In this document: one piece after another, positions 1-9,646 of the stretch
How the letters are laid out: every line of letters starts with the position of its first letter
Numbering within the stretch: the stretch's first letter is position 1
Assembly (NCBI RefSeq): GCF_016862795.1
Contig: NZ_BONQ01000076.1
Coordinates: 1 to 64,000 of the forward strand
Reading direction: 5' to 3'
From: Dactylosporangium siamense
GTDB lineage: Bacteria > Actinomycetota > Actinomycetes > Mycobacteriales > Micromonosporaceae
DNA: 64,000 nucleotides
Made by a program: the position numbers and the translations under genes
Notes under the pieces: generated by a model
Told to the model about the DNA's origin: nothing
Databases searched by the model: none
The model's input: only the letters and a program-made list of their open reading frames with translations

Positions 1-90
1 GACAACGCCAACCCGGACGACAACGCCAACCCAGACGACAACGCCAACCCAGACGACAACGCCAACCCAGACGACAACGCCAACCCAGAC
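1..90 (+). repeat. 18-bp tandem repeat encoding DDNANP
   Basis: An 18-bp unit (gacgacaacgccaaccca) is repeated about five times at the left edge, continuing out of the window, and keeps the reading frame of the giant gene. The peptide is acidic and probably an unstructured spacer. Confidence 0.85.
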
Positions 91-3000
91 AACCCGGCAC
101 TGGACGACGACACGGGCCTGGACGACAAGCGGGAGCCCACCGGGACCCGGAGCGACTCAGCAGCCGACCTTCCGCCGCTCGCGACCGACGAGCAGGCCCG
201 CACCGCGATGGCGGAGAGCCTGAGCCCGACCCCGTCCGGCTACGCGTTCGGCACCGCGGAGCACGCGGCGCGCCTCAGCCCGCAGGACGGTGCCGTCACG
301 ATCGCCGCGAACACCTTCCCGGACGGGACGGTGGCGCTCGGCGACGTGCGGGTGACGCCCGAGCAGTTCGCTCGCGAGCTGGCCCGGCTCCAGCAGCAGG
401 GACACGTGGACCTCGGCGATACCGACACGACGCTGCACCTCGCGATGTGCGCGTTCGGCGCTGGGACCAACCCGCCCGCGGCAGCCGTCGCCCAGGCCAC
501 CGGGCGCCAGGTGCGCGCCGCGACCGATCTGGTCTGGGCCTACCCGGACGGCACGCAGGTCGTCGCGCCCGCGAATCCGGCCGGCACGGGACCGCTGGAC
601 GTCGACACCGGCCAGTGGGTGACCATCGACCCGGACGGGACGGTCGTGGCCACCGAACCCGGCGTGGACCCGACCGCCGACCGCCGCGGTACACCGGTGC
701 ATTTCGGATCGATAGCGGCAGACCGGCAGGGTCGGCTCGAGGCGGAGCTTGCCGCCGTGGTCGACATGGTGCGGGTCACGAGCCAGACGTGGATGGGCGC
801 ACCGACCGGAAACCGGCTGCACTTCAGGTCCGCGGAAGGTTTGCACGCGGTCGAGGTCGAGGTCGGGCACACCGGCCGGGACCTGTTCCGGATCAGCGTC
901 GGGCCGGACGGCCGCTTCACGATGACGATCTCCGCCGAGGTCATGGACGGCAGTTCCACCGTTGAGATGCGCATCGTCGTGGCGCAGGCCTTCGGGCAAC
1001 TGCTGGGCAACACGGGTCCGGGCGGGCGCCAGGGCGGAGACCCGGCGCTGCAGAACGACCGCAGCGCACGCCGCGGATGGGCCAGACGGCTCCGCCGTGC
1101 GGAGGGCATCCCGCTCGGCCACGGCGACCGGGGCACCGTCGGCGAGCTTCGGATGCTCGCCGATCTGCACCAGGCCGCGAACAACGACGCGGACCGCGAG
1201 GTGGTCCGGGGCGTCCTCCAGCACTTCATCGAGACACATGGCTTGCGCGAAGGACAGCCGGGCGCGGACCTGCGCGCCGACACGGTCCGGGCGCACCTGT
1301 CCGATGCGACGGCGGTGGCCCTGTTCGACCAGCAGCGGGCGATCGCACTGTCGGTCAACCCCACGGTGGCGCTGGCCTCGGCGGTGCTGACCAGCGATCA
1401 GTTCCGCAACCTTCGGGTGGAGCCGACCAGCGACAACCGCAACGACATGTTCCGCGCCTTCCCGTCCCGCTGGCGGGGCCGGCAGGGCTACGCCGTGCGG
1501 ATCGAGGCCGGCCGTCCCGGCACGGGCGGGAGCATCACGCGGCAGTACGACGGCAACACCGTCGTGCTGACCCTGAGCCCGGACCTGCTCGGCGCGCCCG
1601 TCTCGACCGACCCGGCGACGCTGGCGCAGCAACGGACCGAGATGCACGCCCGGCTCGCGGGTGTCCTCGCGGACGCGACCGCGGCCCAAGCGCACCGACC
1701 CGTGCAGGTGCGGACCATCTGGCGGAACCTCTTCGGCCGGTCCGTCGGCCCCGTCGTGGCCGGCTCCGGCTCGCTGGCAGCCGGCATCGGCCTCAATTCG
1801 CAGCCCGTCGGGGCGCGCGGATTCGTCGGGTCCATGGTGAACTTCGTGACGGCGGGCCGTCTGGACCGGTTGGCGCTGCACCAGGCCGACCGGGCGCAGG
1901 ACCGGACTAACGCGATGAGGATGGACGAGCGGCCGCAGTCTCTGCCGGCGCTGGCGCGCACCGTCGCCGACGCGCGGGCGCGGCTGGATCGGCTCGGCAG
2001 CACCGCGCACAACTGGCAGGCCGCCGATCCGTCGGAGACCCCACCCCCGTCGACCGAGGCGACCGTCATCGCGGCCACGCTGCAGGCCGTCGAGCTGGCG
2101 ATGCGACGGGTCGCGCGGGCCGACATCCCGCACCTGCGCCGTATCCGGCCCGGCGAGGTGACCGACGGCGTGGTGATCGAGTACGACCTGAAGATCGTGG
2201 GTCCGAACGTCATCGTCCGGATCGAGGTGGTCACCGGCGTTCCGGACAACAAGATCAAGCAGAACCCGTACCACGACGCGATCGTGATATCGGTGCCGGC
2301 CGAACTGGCCGCGAACCCGGACACGCTGGCCGAGAAGCTGGAAGCGGAGATCAGGGACATCGCCGCGGCCCAGCACAACCTCAGGCTCACCCGTGAGTCC
2401 ATTCGGGATTCGGTACGCCGCACCTTCTTCTCCGAGACGCGGCAAGCTGGCACGTCGTTGGCGCTCACCGGCGGGTCGCATTCGGCGGAAGTGGGTGCGA
2501 TCACCAACCTGCTGCGAGCGGCGGGCGACACGGCGAACACCGCGGCCACGAACGACACCGAGAGCAGCCTCGCGGCGCAACGCAAGGCATTCGACCGCAA
2601 CCCGACGCCGATCTCGGGCCCGGCGACCTCCGGCTCGACCGCCACCAACCCGGAGGGCTTCGAGAGCGATACGGACCTGCCGGCCCGTGGCTCACAGGTG
2701 CGTTCGGTCGCGGAGCAGGCCGTCGAGCTGTTCAACCGTGGCGCCGAGGTCGCCAACGAGGTCCGCCAGCGGATCACGCCCGGCACCCAGGCGCCCGATC
2801 CGACGGCCGTGCAGCGGCAGTCTGTCGAACGCAGCCATGACCTGGTCGAGAACGCGGAGCTGACGTTCCGGCAGCACGCTCAGCCCGGCGGTTCGCGACT
2901 GCGGGACCGGTTCCTGCAGCGCAGGGTCAAGGTCGAGGTTGTGGACGGCCCGGTCGCCGGCGATGCCCTGATCGACGTCCGCATCGGCGGGCTGCTGGGC

Positions 3001-6000
3001 CCGGTCGTGCGGATCACCGTCAGCCCGGCGCCGTCGAACGATCCTGACGTCGTCAGAGAGCACAAGGCGAAGGTGCTCGCGCAGGTGGCGGCCGCCGGGG
3101 AGGCGTTCGCGAACCGGACCACCCACGGCATCCGCTCATATATCGGCTACTACCGCACCCAGGTCGGACCGGCGATCGCGGCCGCGACCGGGGTCGCCGG
3201 CACGCTCGCCGTCTACAGCGCCCTTGGCCTCGCCAAGCCGGCGCTCATCATCCTGGGTGGCGTCGCGTCGGTGACCGCGGCGGCGCTCAGGGCGCACACG
3301 CAGTTCCGCAAGGACCGCACCGCCGCACTCGTCGACGCGGCCCGGGCGATCTCCAACGACCCGAGCACGGCGCCGCCGGAGCGGGTCAGGGCCGCGGCCC
3401 GCAGCGAGCACGACGTGGTCGAGACGATCGAGCAGGCGCTGGCCCAACGGCAGGCGGACCTGCTCGCCGCGCACCCGGAGGCTGCCGCCGCGCTCGGCCG
3501 GCTGGACCACGACCTCGGCGTGACCCCGCAAACGCTCGAAGCGGTCTTCGCGGCGGTGCAGGGAATCCTCACCGCCGAACAAGGGCAGCTGCTGAACAAC
3601 GCGCGGTTGACCGCCGTCGACCTGGACACCGGCATCTTCTCCGTCCAGTTCGACCTGCCGTCGGGCGGCCAGCAGACGCTCACGTTCGACGTTGTCACCG
3701 GGCAGCCCGGCAGCGCCGTGACGGCGCATTTCGTCGGTTCCGACGTCCAGGTGACCGTCGTGGTCGACCCCCAGGCGACGCCGGACGCCGTGACGGACCG
3801 GTTGATCGCCGAGATCAACGTCGCGATCGACATCATGGCGGCCTACCCGGACGGCCAGCCGTCGACGGACATGCGTAACCGCGGTGTCCGCCAGGCCGTC
3901 GGCGACAGCGTCATCCAGGGCGGCGTGGTCGCCGCCGGGACGGCCGCGGGGATCATCCATCCCGCCCAGGCCATGAGCCTGTTGCAGAACCTCGCGACCA
4001 ACGCCGCGCCGGCCGCGACCTCCAGCACCAACGCCTGGGTCGCGGCCAACTCGGAGGTCGGCGGCAACCTCGCCAGGCGCGATGCGAAGGAGGAGGGCGA
4101 ACGGCAGACCCGCCGCACCCACGGCGAGCTGTCCCAGGCGCAGGTCAGGCTGGTGCTGGACCGGGTCCAGCACCTGACGGACCGGATCGAGCTGGCCGAG
4201 GAGCGGGCGGCCCGGCTGGCGCAGATCGAGCAGGACATCGCCGACGGGCTGATCAACGCGACGACGCCGGAGGGGTCCGAGTTCGCCGCCGACAGCCGCC
4301 CTGCCGATCAGGACGACCTGTCGATGGACGAGGTCGCCGAGGCGCTGGCCACGTTGCAACTGGCCGACTTCGGCATTGGCGTGGTCCAAGGGATCACCCT
4401 CGAGCCCGGCGGCCGGATCCGGGTCAAGCTTGTCGATGGTCCGAGCATCGACCTGCCGGTGAAGCTCGTTGCCAGCCTGCCGCGTCCGGACCAGGTCGCG
4501 GTGACCGAGTTCCTGAAGGGCCAGCCGGTCGAGCTGCGCCTGCCACTGCGGCTGGGTAGCGAGCATGTCGCTCGCGCGTTGGCGCACGAGATCGCGGAGA
4601 CGGTCGAGCGTCATCTGCGGGGCATCGGCCAGCGGCAGGGCATGTTCAGCCGCCGGGTGGAGACGCCGTCGGACGCGTTGCGCCCCGACGCCGCCCAGAC
4701 CGACCGGCTGAGCCCCGAGGATCAGGGCCGGCTGGCGGAGCTGCGGGTGCTGCAGCGGCAGTACCAGGAGCTCGCCAACGACCCTGCGGTGCGGCGCTTC
4801 CGCGACCCGTCCCGGGACACGCTGGTGGCGATCGGCGCGGAGATCAACGCGTTGCTGGACCATCTCGGTCTGCGGACCGCCACCGACGCGACGCTTGATC
4901 TGCTCCCGGCCGACGTGCGGGACATGCTCGACGGTATGCCGGACCCGGCCGCGCTGACGACGCCACCGCGACCGGACCGGTTGACCACCCGCGAGCAGTT
5001 CGTGGAGCTGGCTCAGGAGCGCGGCTACGAGTGGATCACCCACTGGCTGGCGCCGGAAGGATCCCCCGCGCTGTTCGGCCCGTTCCACCGCACCGAGTAC
5101 AAGGGCCAGGACGCGGTGGTCATGCGGAAGATCGCGAACTCGCGGGAGCTGTGGGGGCAGCGGTACAACCAGAACCCGAGTCCGCTCGTCGAGGCGCACG
5201 AGGGTGCGCTGCCGGAAGGGACGCGTGGCTTCGAGTTCTACACCGATCACCTGCCCAACAGCTGGCGTCGCACGCATCCGGGGCGGATCGGCTGGTCGCA
5301 GAGCTTCCGGGAGCACTTCCTCACGGCTGAGATCAACGAGGTGCTGGAGCCGATCGAGCACCGCGACGAGAACAACCTCGAGACCGGCATCATCACCATC
5401 ACCATCACCACGATCACCCAGGACATCGCGCCAGACCCCAACCAGGAGAGCGATCAGGACGGCGTCGATCCCGTCACCGCGGTCCGGGTCGACGCGTCGC
5501 GGTTCGCGGGCCGGTTCGCGGCCAGGCCCGACCCGGCCGCGGTCGTCGACACCGCGACCGCGGTCATGGCAGGCGTCGTGCCGGCGGCGCTCGCCAGCCG
5601 GATCGCCGGCATCGACGACCTCGGCAACGGCCGGTACCGGATCCGGCCCGTCCGCGGCCGCTCGTTCGAGATCACGATCAGCGCCGAGGATCTCAGCTCG
5701 GTGCACACCAGCCGCAGCAACGACGTCGTCGCCAACACCGTCCGCGTCGGGCGCAACGGCTATCAGGTGCGGCTGTCCAACCGGCTCGACGTCACCGCGG
5801 TCGCGGAGGCCCTCGCCCACGAGCTTCGCGAGGTCGTCGCGCTGCGGTCACGCCCCCTCGTCCAGCGCCTCATCAACCGGATGCGGCAACAGGACCGGCT
5901 GACCAACCGTTCCGCCGTGCCGGCCAGAGGCCCGCTGTCCGGGCATGACCACGGTGGCCTCGGCCAGCTCGACGTCCACGGCCACGACCGGCAGACCCTC

Positions 6001-8751
6001 CCCGATCAGGGCTGGACCAGGGTCCGCACGCTGTTCGAGGCGGCCGCGCTCATCCGGCACCTCGGCATCGACCAGGCCAACCTGGGCGCGGACCAGCGCC
6101 GCGACCGGATCCGCGCCGAGAACGCCCTCACCCCCGCCGCATGGGACCTCATCGGTGAGCTCGACAACGCCGGTCTTTCCGTCGACCCGGCGCTGCAGGA
6201 GACCATCCGCCGGGCACGTGAGCTCGCCGCCTACCCGCCCACCACCGGCGACCCCGTCGACCTCTACGTCGCGTGGTCCCGGGCGGTGCTGCAGATCGCC
6301 GCGCTCACCACCGACCCGCAGGCACGGGCCGACCTCGTCGCGGCCTTCATGGACGACATCGACCCCACGCACCTGAACCAGCTCGCCAGCCGCCAGCCGG
6401 CGCTGCACGCCCAGTTGACCGCCGAGCTCCCACCGGGGCACCGGGCGGAGGGCCGGATCTCGGTCGACGAGCTGCGCGGCCTGGCCGGCCAGTACCGGAC
6501 CGCCGACAACGCGGGGCGGCTCGCCATCCGCCAGCAGCTCGCCGGCACCGTCGCCCGCTACCAGGCGCAACAGGGTCAACCCGGCGCGGACCGGTTGCAC
6601 GCCCACCTGACGCCGGACGTGCGGGCCTTCCTCGACCGGCTGGCCATCCCGCAGCTCACCCCGGCGATGGTCCAGCAGGTGCTCGCCAACCTGCAGGTCA
6701 ACCCCGCCGCGGTCACGCCCGGCACCCAGCGCGACACCGACTACTACAGCGCCTTCGGCACTTCTCCGCTCACCGACGCGGCGCTGCGGGACCGGCTGCA
6801 CGAACTCGCGGTCGAGGGCGAGTTCTTCAACAGCAGCTTGCCGCACCTGCCACACCTCGCGGGTCAGGTCGTGCACCTTTCGCCGGCGACGCTCGCCCGG
6901 TTGCAGCAGGCCGATCCGGCCCTGGCGCAGCGCGTGCAGCAGGACGGCATCTACGTCGATCTCCGGGGCGTCGTCGACCTGACGCCGTACCGCTCGTTCG
7001 GGCTGAGCACCGTCGACCTCGGCCCGCTCGCGGGTCAGTTCGACCTGACCGATCCGGACGGCCTCGCCGCGCAGCGCAGGCAGGACTCGTCCCGGGCCCG
7101 TGCCGTCTACGCCTACCAGCATTCGACCTGGCCGGGGCTCCCCGTGTTGCTGGCGGAGCACGAGATGCACCACATCGAGGACGGCCGGTCGATGGTGCCG
7201 GTCCACCGGGAACTCCTGGCGGCCGTGGCGACCCTCGCCCCGCCGGCGCCGCAGGCCAACTGGGTGCCCGACGGCGGCGCCCTGCCGGGTGGCTCCCCGC
7301 AGGGACCGGTCCGCATCACCGCGCACCGGCCGGCGCTGTTCCATCTGGCCCATACAGCGATGCGGTACGGCACACCGCTGGACCTGCCGAACGGCCAACG
7401 CATGCCGCTGGGCGCCAACCAGCCGTCCAGGGCCCAGTACACGCAGGTCTACCTCGGCGCCTGTGGCTTCTTCAACGCGATCAACTCGGTGGCCGGCATC
7501 CTGCCCCACGTCATCGCCCAGGCGATCACCGAAAACCCGGACGGCACCTATACCGTCCGGCTGCACGAAACGGAGATCCAGGGAAACCGGACCGTGCCGA
7601 CCGGCCGCATGATCGAGGTGACCGTCACCCCCGAGTTCCCGGTGGGCATGCACGACAACCAGCTGCAGTATTCGGCGATCGACGGTGGCGCGTGGGGCCT
7701 GGTGCTGGAGAAGGCGCTCGTCGCGGTCGGCCAGCTCTGGGACGCCACCCGGCGGGCCCGGTGGCAGCAGAAGTGGTATCAGGCCAATTACGCGAAGAGC
7801 AAGGAGCTCGGCAGCACCACGCCGACGCCCGGTCAGTTCGAGGCGGCGCCGACCGGCTACCACGAGGTGGGCAACGTCGGCACCAACGCCACCGATCACG
7901 CGGAACTGCTGACGCTGCTGATCGGCCGGCCGGCGACGGTGGCCAACTTCGACACCTCGCCGAATCAGGTAGCGATCACCACGCAGCACCTCACGCAGCT
8001 GCTTGCGGCCCGGGTGCCGATCCTCGTAGGCACGCAGTCGGCCAGCAGCTACGACACGGATCCGCGCCACATCGCGCGGAACATGGAGCAGGGACTGCCG
8101 CACCGCCTCTCACACAGCCACGCGTACGAGGTCGTGGGGCTGAACAACAACGGTCAGGTCATCCTGCGCAACCCATGGGGGCACACCGACCCTGCCCCCA
8201 TGGACGTCAGTGAACTCCTGCTGATCATGGACAGCTTCTACGCGTATGTGGAACCGCCACCCGCACCACCCGCGCCGCCGCCGCCACCTGCACCGCCCGC
8301 CCCGCAGCCGCCGCCGCCCGGTCCCGTGCCGCCGGTGGTGACCGACACGGCGCCGACGCAGCGGGCGATCGGCCGGGCCACGGTGGTCGATCGTCGTGAC
8401 CCGTCCGAGGACCCGGCGACGGCTGACGATCCGGCGCCGAGCCACCGGAAGGGCCGGCTGACCCACCGGTACACGCCGCAGCACGTGCTGGTGACCTACT
8501 ACGCCCTGCGTGAGGTGCGGACCGGCCTGGACCTGGGGCTGCTCGCGCACGTCGCACGCGACGGTACGGTGGAGGTCTCGGTCTGGCAGGTCCAGCACAG
8601 CGGCTGGTTCCAGGCACCGGGTGCGGTGATGCCCGGCGACGTGCCCGGCGCGGTGCCGATCCTGATCGACCGGGCAACCGCGGAGGCGGTCTCGGTGCAG
8701 GTGTTCCAGCAGGTCCTGCCGCCCGAGGAATGGTTCAAGTCGCTCGTCTGA
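1..8751 (+). CDS. Giant type VII-linked modular protein with calpain-like protease domain (5' end outside window)
   Basis: The frame is open from base 1, so the true start lies upstream; an in-frame ATG at 208 is unlikely to be the start. It opens with Asp-Asp-Asn-Ala-Asn-Pro repeats (1-90). About seven degenerate modules of beta-rich sequence plus a helix follow (roughly 720-1000, 1390-1900, 2120-2510, 2860-3300, 3590-3990, 4340-4640, 5590-5890); the last two helices read LAHEIAE and LAHELRE. Hydrophobic stretches lie near 1740-1850, 3170-3300 and 3900-4010. An HEMHH zincin motif is at 7159-7173. A calpain-like (peptidase C2) domain follows: Cys in GACGFFNAINSVAG (7462), His in HAYEVVG (8119), Asn in RNPWG (8170). 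A Pro-rich linker (8248-8340) and a YYA-type domain (8454-8748) end it. The adjacent SUKH-like gene and nearby mycosin/eccC suggest a secreted polymorphic toxin or processing protease. The C2 call is from motifs; export is inferred. Confidence 0.8.
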   Translation, partial: DNANPDDNANPDDNANPDDNANPDDNANPDNPALDDDTGLDDKREPTGTRSDSAADLPPLATDEQARTAMAESLSPTPSGYAFGTAEHAARLSPQDGAVTIAANTFPDGTVALGDVRVTPEQFARELARLQQQGHVDLGDTDTTLHLAMCAFGAGTNPPAAAVAQATGRQVRAATDLVWAYPDGTQVVAPANPAGTGPLDVDTGQWVTIDPDGTVVATEPGVDPTADRRGTPVHFGSIAADRQGRLEAELAAVVDMVRVTSQTWMGAPTGNRLHFRSAEGLHAVEVEVGHTGRDLFRISVGPDGRFTMTISAEVMDGSSTVEMRIVVAQAFGQLLGNTGPGGRQGGDPALQNDRSARRGWARRLRRAEGIPLGHGDRGTVGELRMLADLHQAANNDADREVVRGVLQHFIETHGLREGQPGADLRADTVRAHLSDATAVALFDQQRAIALSVNPTVALASAVLTSDQFRNLRVEPTSDNRNDMFRAFPSRWRGRQGYAVRIEAGRPGTGGSITRQYDGNTVVLTLSPDLLGAPVSTDPATLAQQRTEMHARLAGVLADATAAQAHRPVQVRTIWRNLFGRSVGPVVAGSGSLAAGIGLNSQPVGARGFVGSMVNFVTAGRLDRLALHQADRAQDRTNAMRMDERPQSLPALARTVADARARLDRLGSTAHNWQAADPSETPPPSTEATVIAATLQAVELAMRRVARADIPHLRRIRPGEVTDGVVIEYDLKIVGPNVIVRIEVVTGVPDNKIKQNPYHDAIVISVPAELAANPDTLAEKLEAEIRDIAAAQHNLRLTRESIRDSVRRTFFSETRQAGTSLALTGGSHSAEVGAITNLLRAAGDTANTAATNDTESSLAAQRKAFDRNPTPISGPATSGSTATNPEGFESDTDLPARGSQVRSVAEQAVELFNRGAEVANEVRQRITPGTQAPDPTAVQRQSVERSHDLVENAELTFRQHAQPGGSRLRDRFLQRRVKVEVVDGPVAGDALIDVRIGGLLGPVVRITVSPAPSNDPDVVREHKAKVLAQVAAAGEAFANRTTHGIRSYIGYYRTQVGPAIAAATGVAGTLAVYSALGLAKPALIILGGVASVTAAALRAHTQFRKDRTAALVDAARAISNDPSTAPPERVRAAARSEHDVVETIEQALAQRQADLLAAHPEAAAALGRLDHDLGVTPQTLEAVFAAVQGILTAEQGQLLNNARLTAVDLDTGIFSVQFDLPSGGQQTLTFDVVTGQPGSAVTAHFVGSDVQVTVVVDPQATPDAVTDRLIAEINVAIDIMAAYPDGQPSTDMRNRGVRQAVGDSVIQGGVVAAGTAAGIIHPAQAMSLLQNLATNAAPAATSSTNAWVAANSEVGGNLARRDAKEEGERQTRRTHGELSQAQVRLVLDRVQHLTDRIELAEERAARLAQIEQDIADGLINATTPEGSEFAADSRPADQDDLSMDEVAEALATLQLADFGIGVVQGITLEPGGRIRVKLVDGPSIDLPVKLVASLPRPDQVAVTEFLKGQPVELRLPLRLGSEHVARALAHEIAETVERHLRGIGQRQGMFSRRVETPSDALRPDAAQTDRLSPEDQGRLAELRVLQRQYQELANDPAVRRFRDPSRDTLVAIGAEINALLDHLGLRTATDATLDLLPADVRDMLDGMPDPAALTTPPRPDRLTTREQFVELAQERGYEWITHWLAPEGSPALFGPFHRTEYKGQDAVVMRKIANSRELWGQRYNQNPSPLVEAHEGALPEGTRGFEFYTDHLPNSWRRTHPGRIGWSQSFREHFLTAEINEVLEPIEHRDENNLETGIITITITTITQDIAPDPNQESDQDGVDPVTAVRVDASRFAGRFAARPDPAAVVDTATAVMAGVVPAALASRIAGIDDLGNGRYRIRPVRGRSFEITISAEDLSSVHTSRSNDVVANTVRVGRNGYQVRLSNRLDVTAVAEALAHELREVVALRSRPLVQRLINRMRQQDRLTNRSAVPARGPLSGHDHGGLGQLDVHGHDRQTLPDQGWTRVRTLFEAAALIRHLGIDQANLGADQRRDRIRAENALTPAAWDLIGELDNAGLSVDPALQETIRRARELAAYPPTTGDPVDLYVAWSRAVLQIAALTTDPQARADLVAAFMDDIDPTHLNQLASRQPALHAQLTAELPPGHRAEGRISVDELRGLAGQYRTADNAGRLAIRQQLAGTVARYQAQQGQPGADRLHAHLTPDVRAFLDRLAIPQLTPAMVQQVLANLQVNPAAVTPGTQRDTDYYSAFGTSPLTDAALRDRLHELAVEGEFFNSSLPHLPHLAGQVVHLSPATLARLQQADPALAQRVQQDGIYVDLRGVVDLTPYRSFGLSTVDLGPLAGQFDLTDPDGLAAQRRQDSSRARAVYAYQHSTWPGLPVLLAEHEMHHIEDGRSMVPVHRELLAAVATLAPPAPQANWVPDGGALPGGSPQGPVRITAHRPALFHLAHTAMRYGTPLDLPNGQRMPLGANQPSRAQYTQVYLGACGFFNAINSVAGILPHVIAQAITENPDGTYTVRLHETEIQGNRTVPTGRMIEVTVTPEFPVGMHDNQLQYSAIDGGAWGLVLEKALVAVGQLWDATRRARWQQKWYQANYAKSKELGSTTPTPGQFEAAPTGYHEVGNVGTNATDHAELLTLLIGRPATVANFDTSPNQVAITTQHLTQLLAARVPILVGTQSASSYDTDPRHIARNMEQGLPHRLSHSHAYEVVGLNNNGQVILRNPWGHTDPAPMDVSELLLIMDSFYAYVEPPPAPPAPPPPPAPPAPQPPPPGPVPPVVTDTAPTQRAIGRATVVDRRDPSEDPATADDPAPSHRKGRLTHRYTPQHVLVTYYALREVRTGLDLGLLAHVARDGTVEVSVWQVQHSGWFQAPGAVMPGDVPGAVPILIDRATAEAVSVQVFQQVLPPEEWFKSLV

Positions 8752-8788
8752 CGGCGCGACACAAGATCGTCTGACGGCGCGACACAAG
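8744..8788 (+). repeat. Tandem 22-bp duplication over the giant gene's stop codon
   Basis: A 22-bp segment covering the last codons and TGA of the giant gene (8744-8765) is repeated at 8767-8788, just before the ribosome site of the next gene. The second copy also contains an in-frame-looking TGA. It looks like a small slippage duplication of the gene end. Confidence 0.8.
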
Positions 8789-8797
8789 GGAGAGTGG

Positions 8798-9616
8798 ATG
8801 CCTGAGATCACCGAGGTGATGCTGGAACGCGGCATGTCTCCGTGGTTCGACGACCGCGCGCGGTGCGGCGTGCTCACCTTCAACACGTCGCCGCCGCGTC
8901 TGGTGCTTGCGGTCGTGTCGCCGGCGGGCGAGGAGTCGACGCACGAGCTGTTCCTGGGTGACACGTTCCCGGTGGGGGAGAACACGTGGCGGTTCGACGA
9001 CGCCGTCATCACCAACACCGACATCTGGACCGTGACGCTTCGCTACGTCGCGCCGGGCTCGCCGCCGTTCCGGCCGCCGGCTGAGCCGCGCGACTACGTC
9101 ATGGTCGAGTTCCGCAGTTTCGGCACGATCGACGAGGCCGGGATCGGCCAGGTCGAGCAGGATCTGGGGCGGCGGCTGCCGCGGTCGTTCCGGATGTGGC
9201 TGGCCCACAACAACGGCGCCGCCCCGGTCGAGGAGATCTGGATTCCCGGGACGCACGTGTCACTCGACCCGTTCACGCCGGTGCTCGGTGTGCACCCCGA
9301 GAACCCCATCTACGACCTCCGCAACGGTGAGCGCCAGGTCGGGCGATGGTTCACCAAGGACTATGTCGTGATCGCCATCGGGGTCGAGGGCTACTTCGCC
9401 GTCGGCGTCAGCCCCCAGGTCGCCGATCAGATCTTCGTCATGCGTTCCGGGGACGCGCTGCAGCTGGGCAACCAGTACCTCGCCCGCGGCTACGGCAGTC
9501 CGGCCGAGTACCTGTGTGCCGAACGCCTCTTCCCGGTCGGATCCAGCATCGGGACGTTCCTGGCCAACCTGCGCCCGACCCCGCCGTCACCCCCGGCCAC
9601 GCTCCGGCCGATGTAG
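8798..9616 (+). CDS. SUKH-superfamily (SMI1/KNR4-like) protein, candidate immunity protein
   Basis: The 272-residue product starts at ATG 8798 behind AAGGGAGAG. Its second half (about residues 105-265) has the SUKH pattern: a helix with LGRRLPRSFRMWLAHNNG, then an acidic and aromatic strand region, then VVIAIGVEGYFAVGV and a C-terminal YLCAERLFP segment. SUKH proteins commonly neutralise polymorphic toxins in bacteria. The first ~100 residues form a separate beta-rich domain (ELFLGDTFPVGENTWRFDDA), which I do not assign. It lies 46 bp after the giant protease-like gene on the same strand, so it is the natural immunity candidate. The SUKH assignment rests on motif reading only; a regulatory role is also possible. 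Confidence 0.65.
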   Translation: MPEITEVMLERGMSPWFDDRARCGVLTFNTSPPRLVLAVVSPAGEESTHELFLGDTFPVGENTWRFDDAVITNTDIWTVTLRYVAPGSPPFRPPAEPRDYVMVEFRSFGTIDEAGIGQVEQDLGRRLPRSFRMWLAHNNGAAPVEEIWIPGTHVSLDPFTPVLGVHPENPIYDLRNGERQVGRWFTKDYVVIAIGVEGYFAVGVSPQVADQIFVMRSGDALQLGNQYLARGYGSPAEYLCAERLFPVGSSIGTFLANLRPTPPSPPATLRPM

Positions 9617-9646
9617 CGGTGCGACGGAGGAGGTGCGGCACGGGCC

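Noticed and set aside
1-90. NANP repeat resembling a malaria parasite surface protein
   Set aside because: Only a short similarity of a simple Asn/Ala/Pro repeat in a high-GC gene; convergence is a sufficient explanation.
5386-5425. ATCACC run giving an oligo-His-like peptide in another frame
   Set aside because: In the coding frame it reads ITITITTIT; the other frame is not translated.
157-8100. Long open frames antisense to the giant gene
   Set aside because: High GC produces long antisense frames; they lack ribosome sites and show Arg/Pro/Ala-rich non-protein composition.
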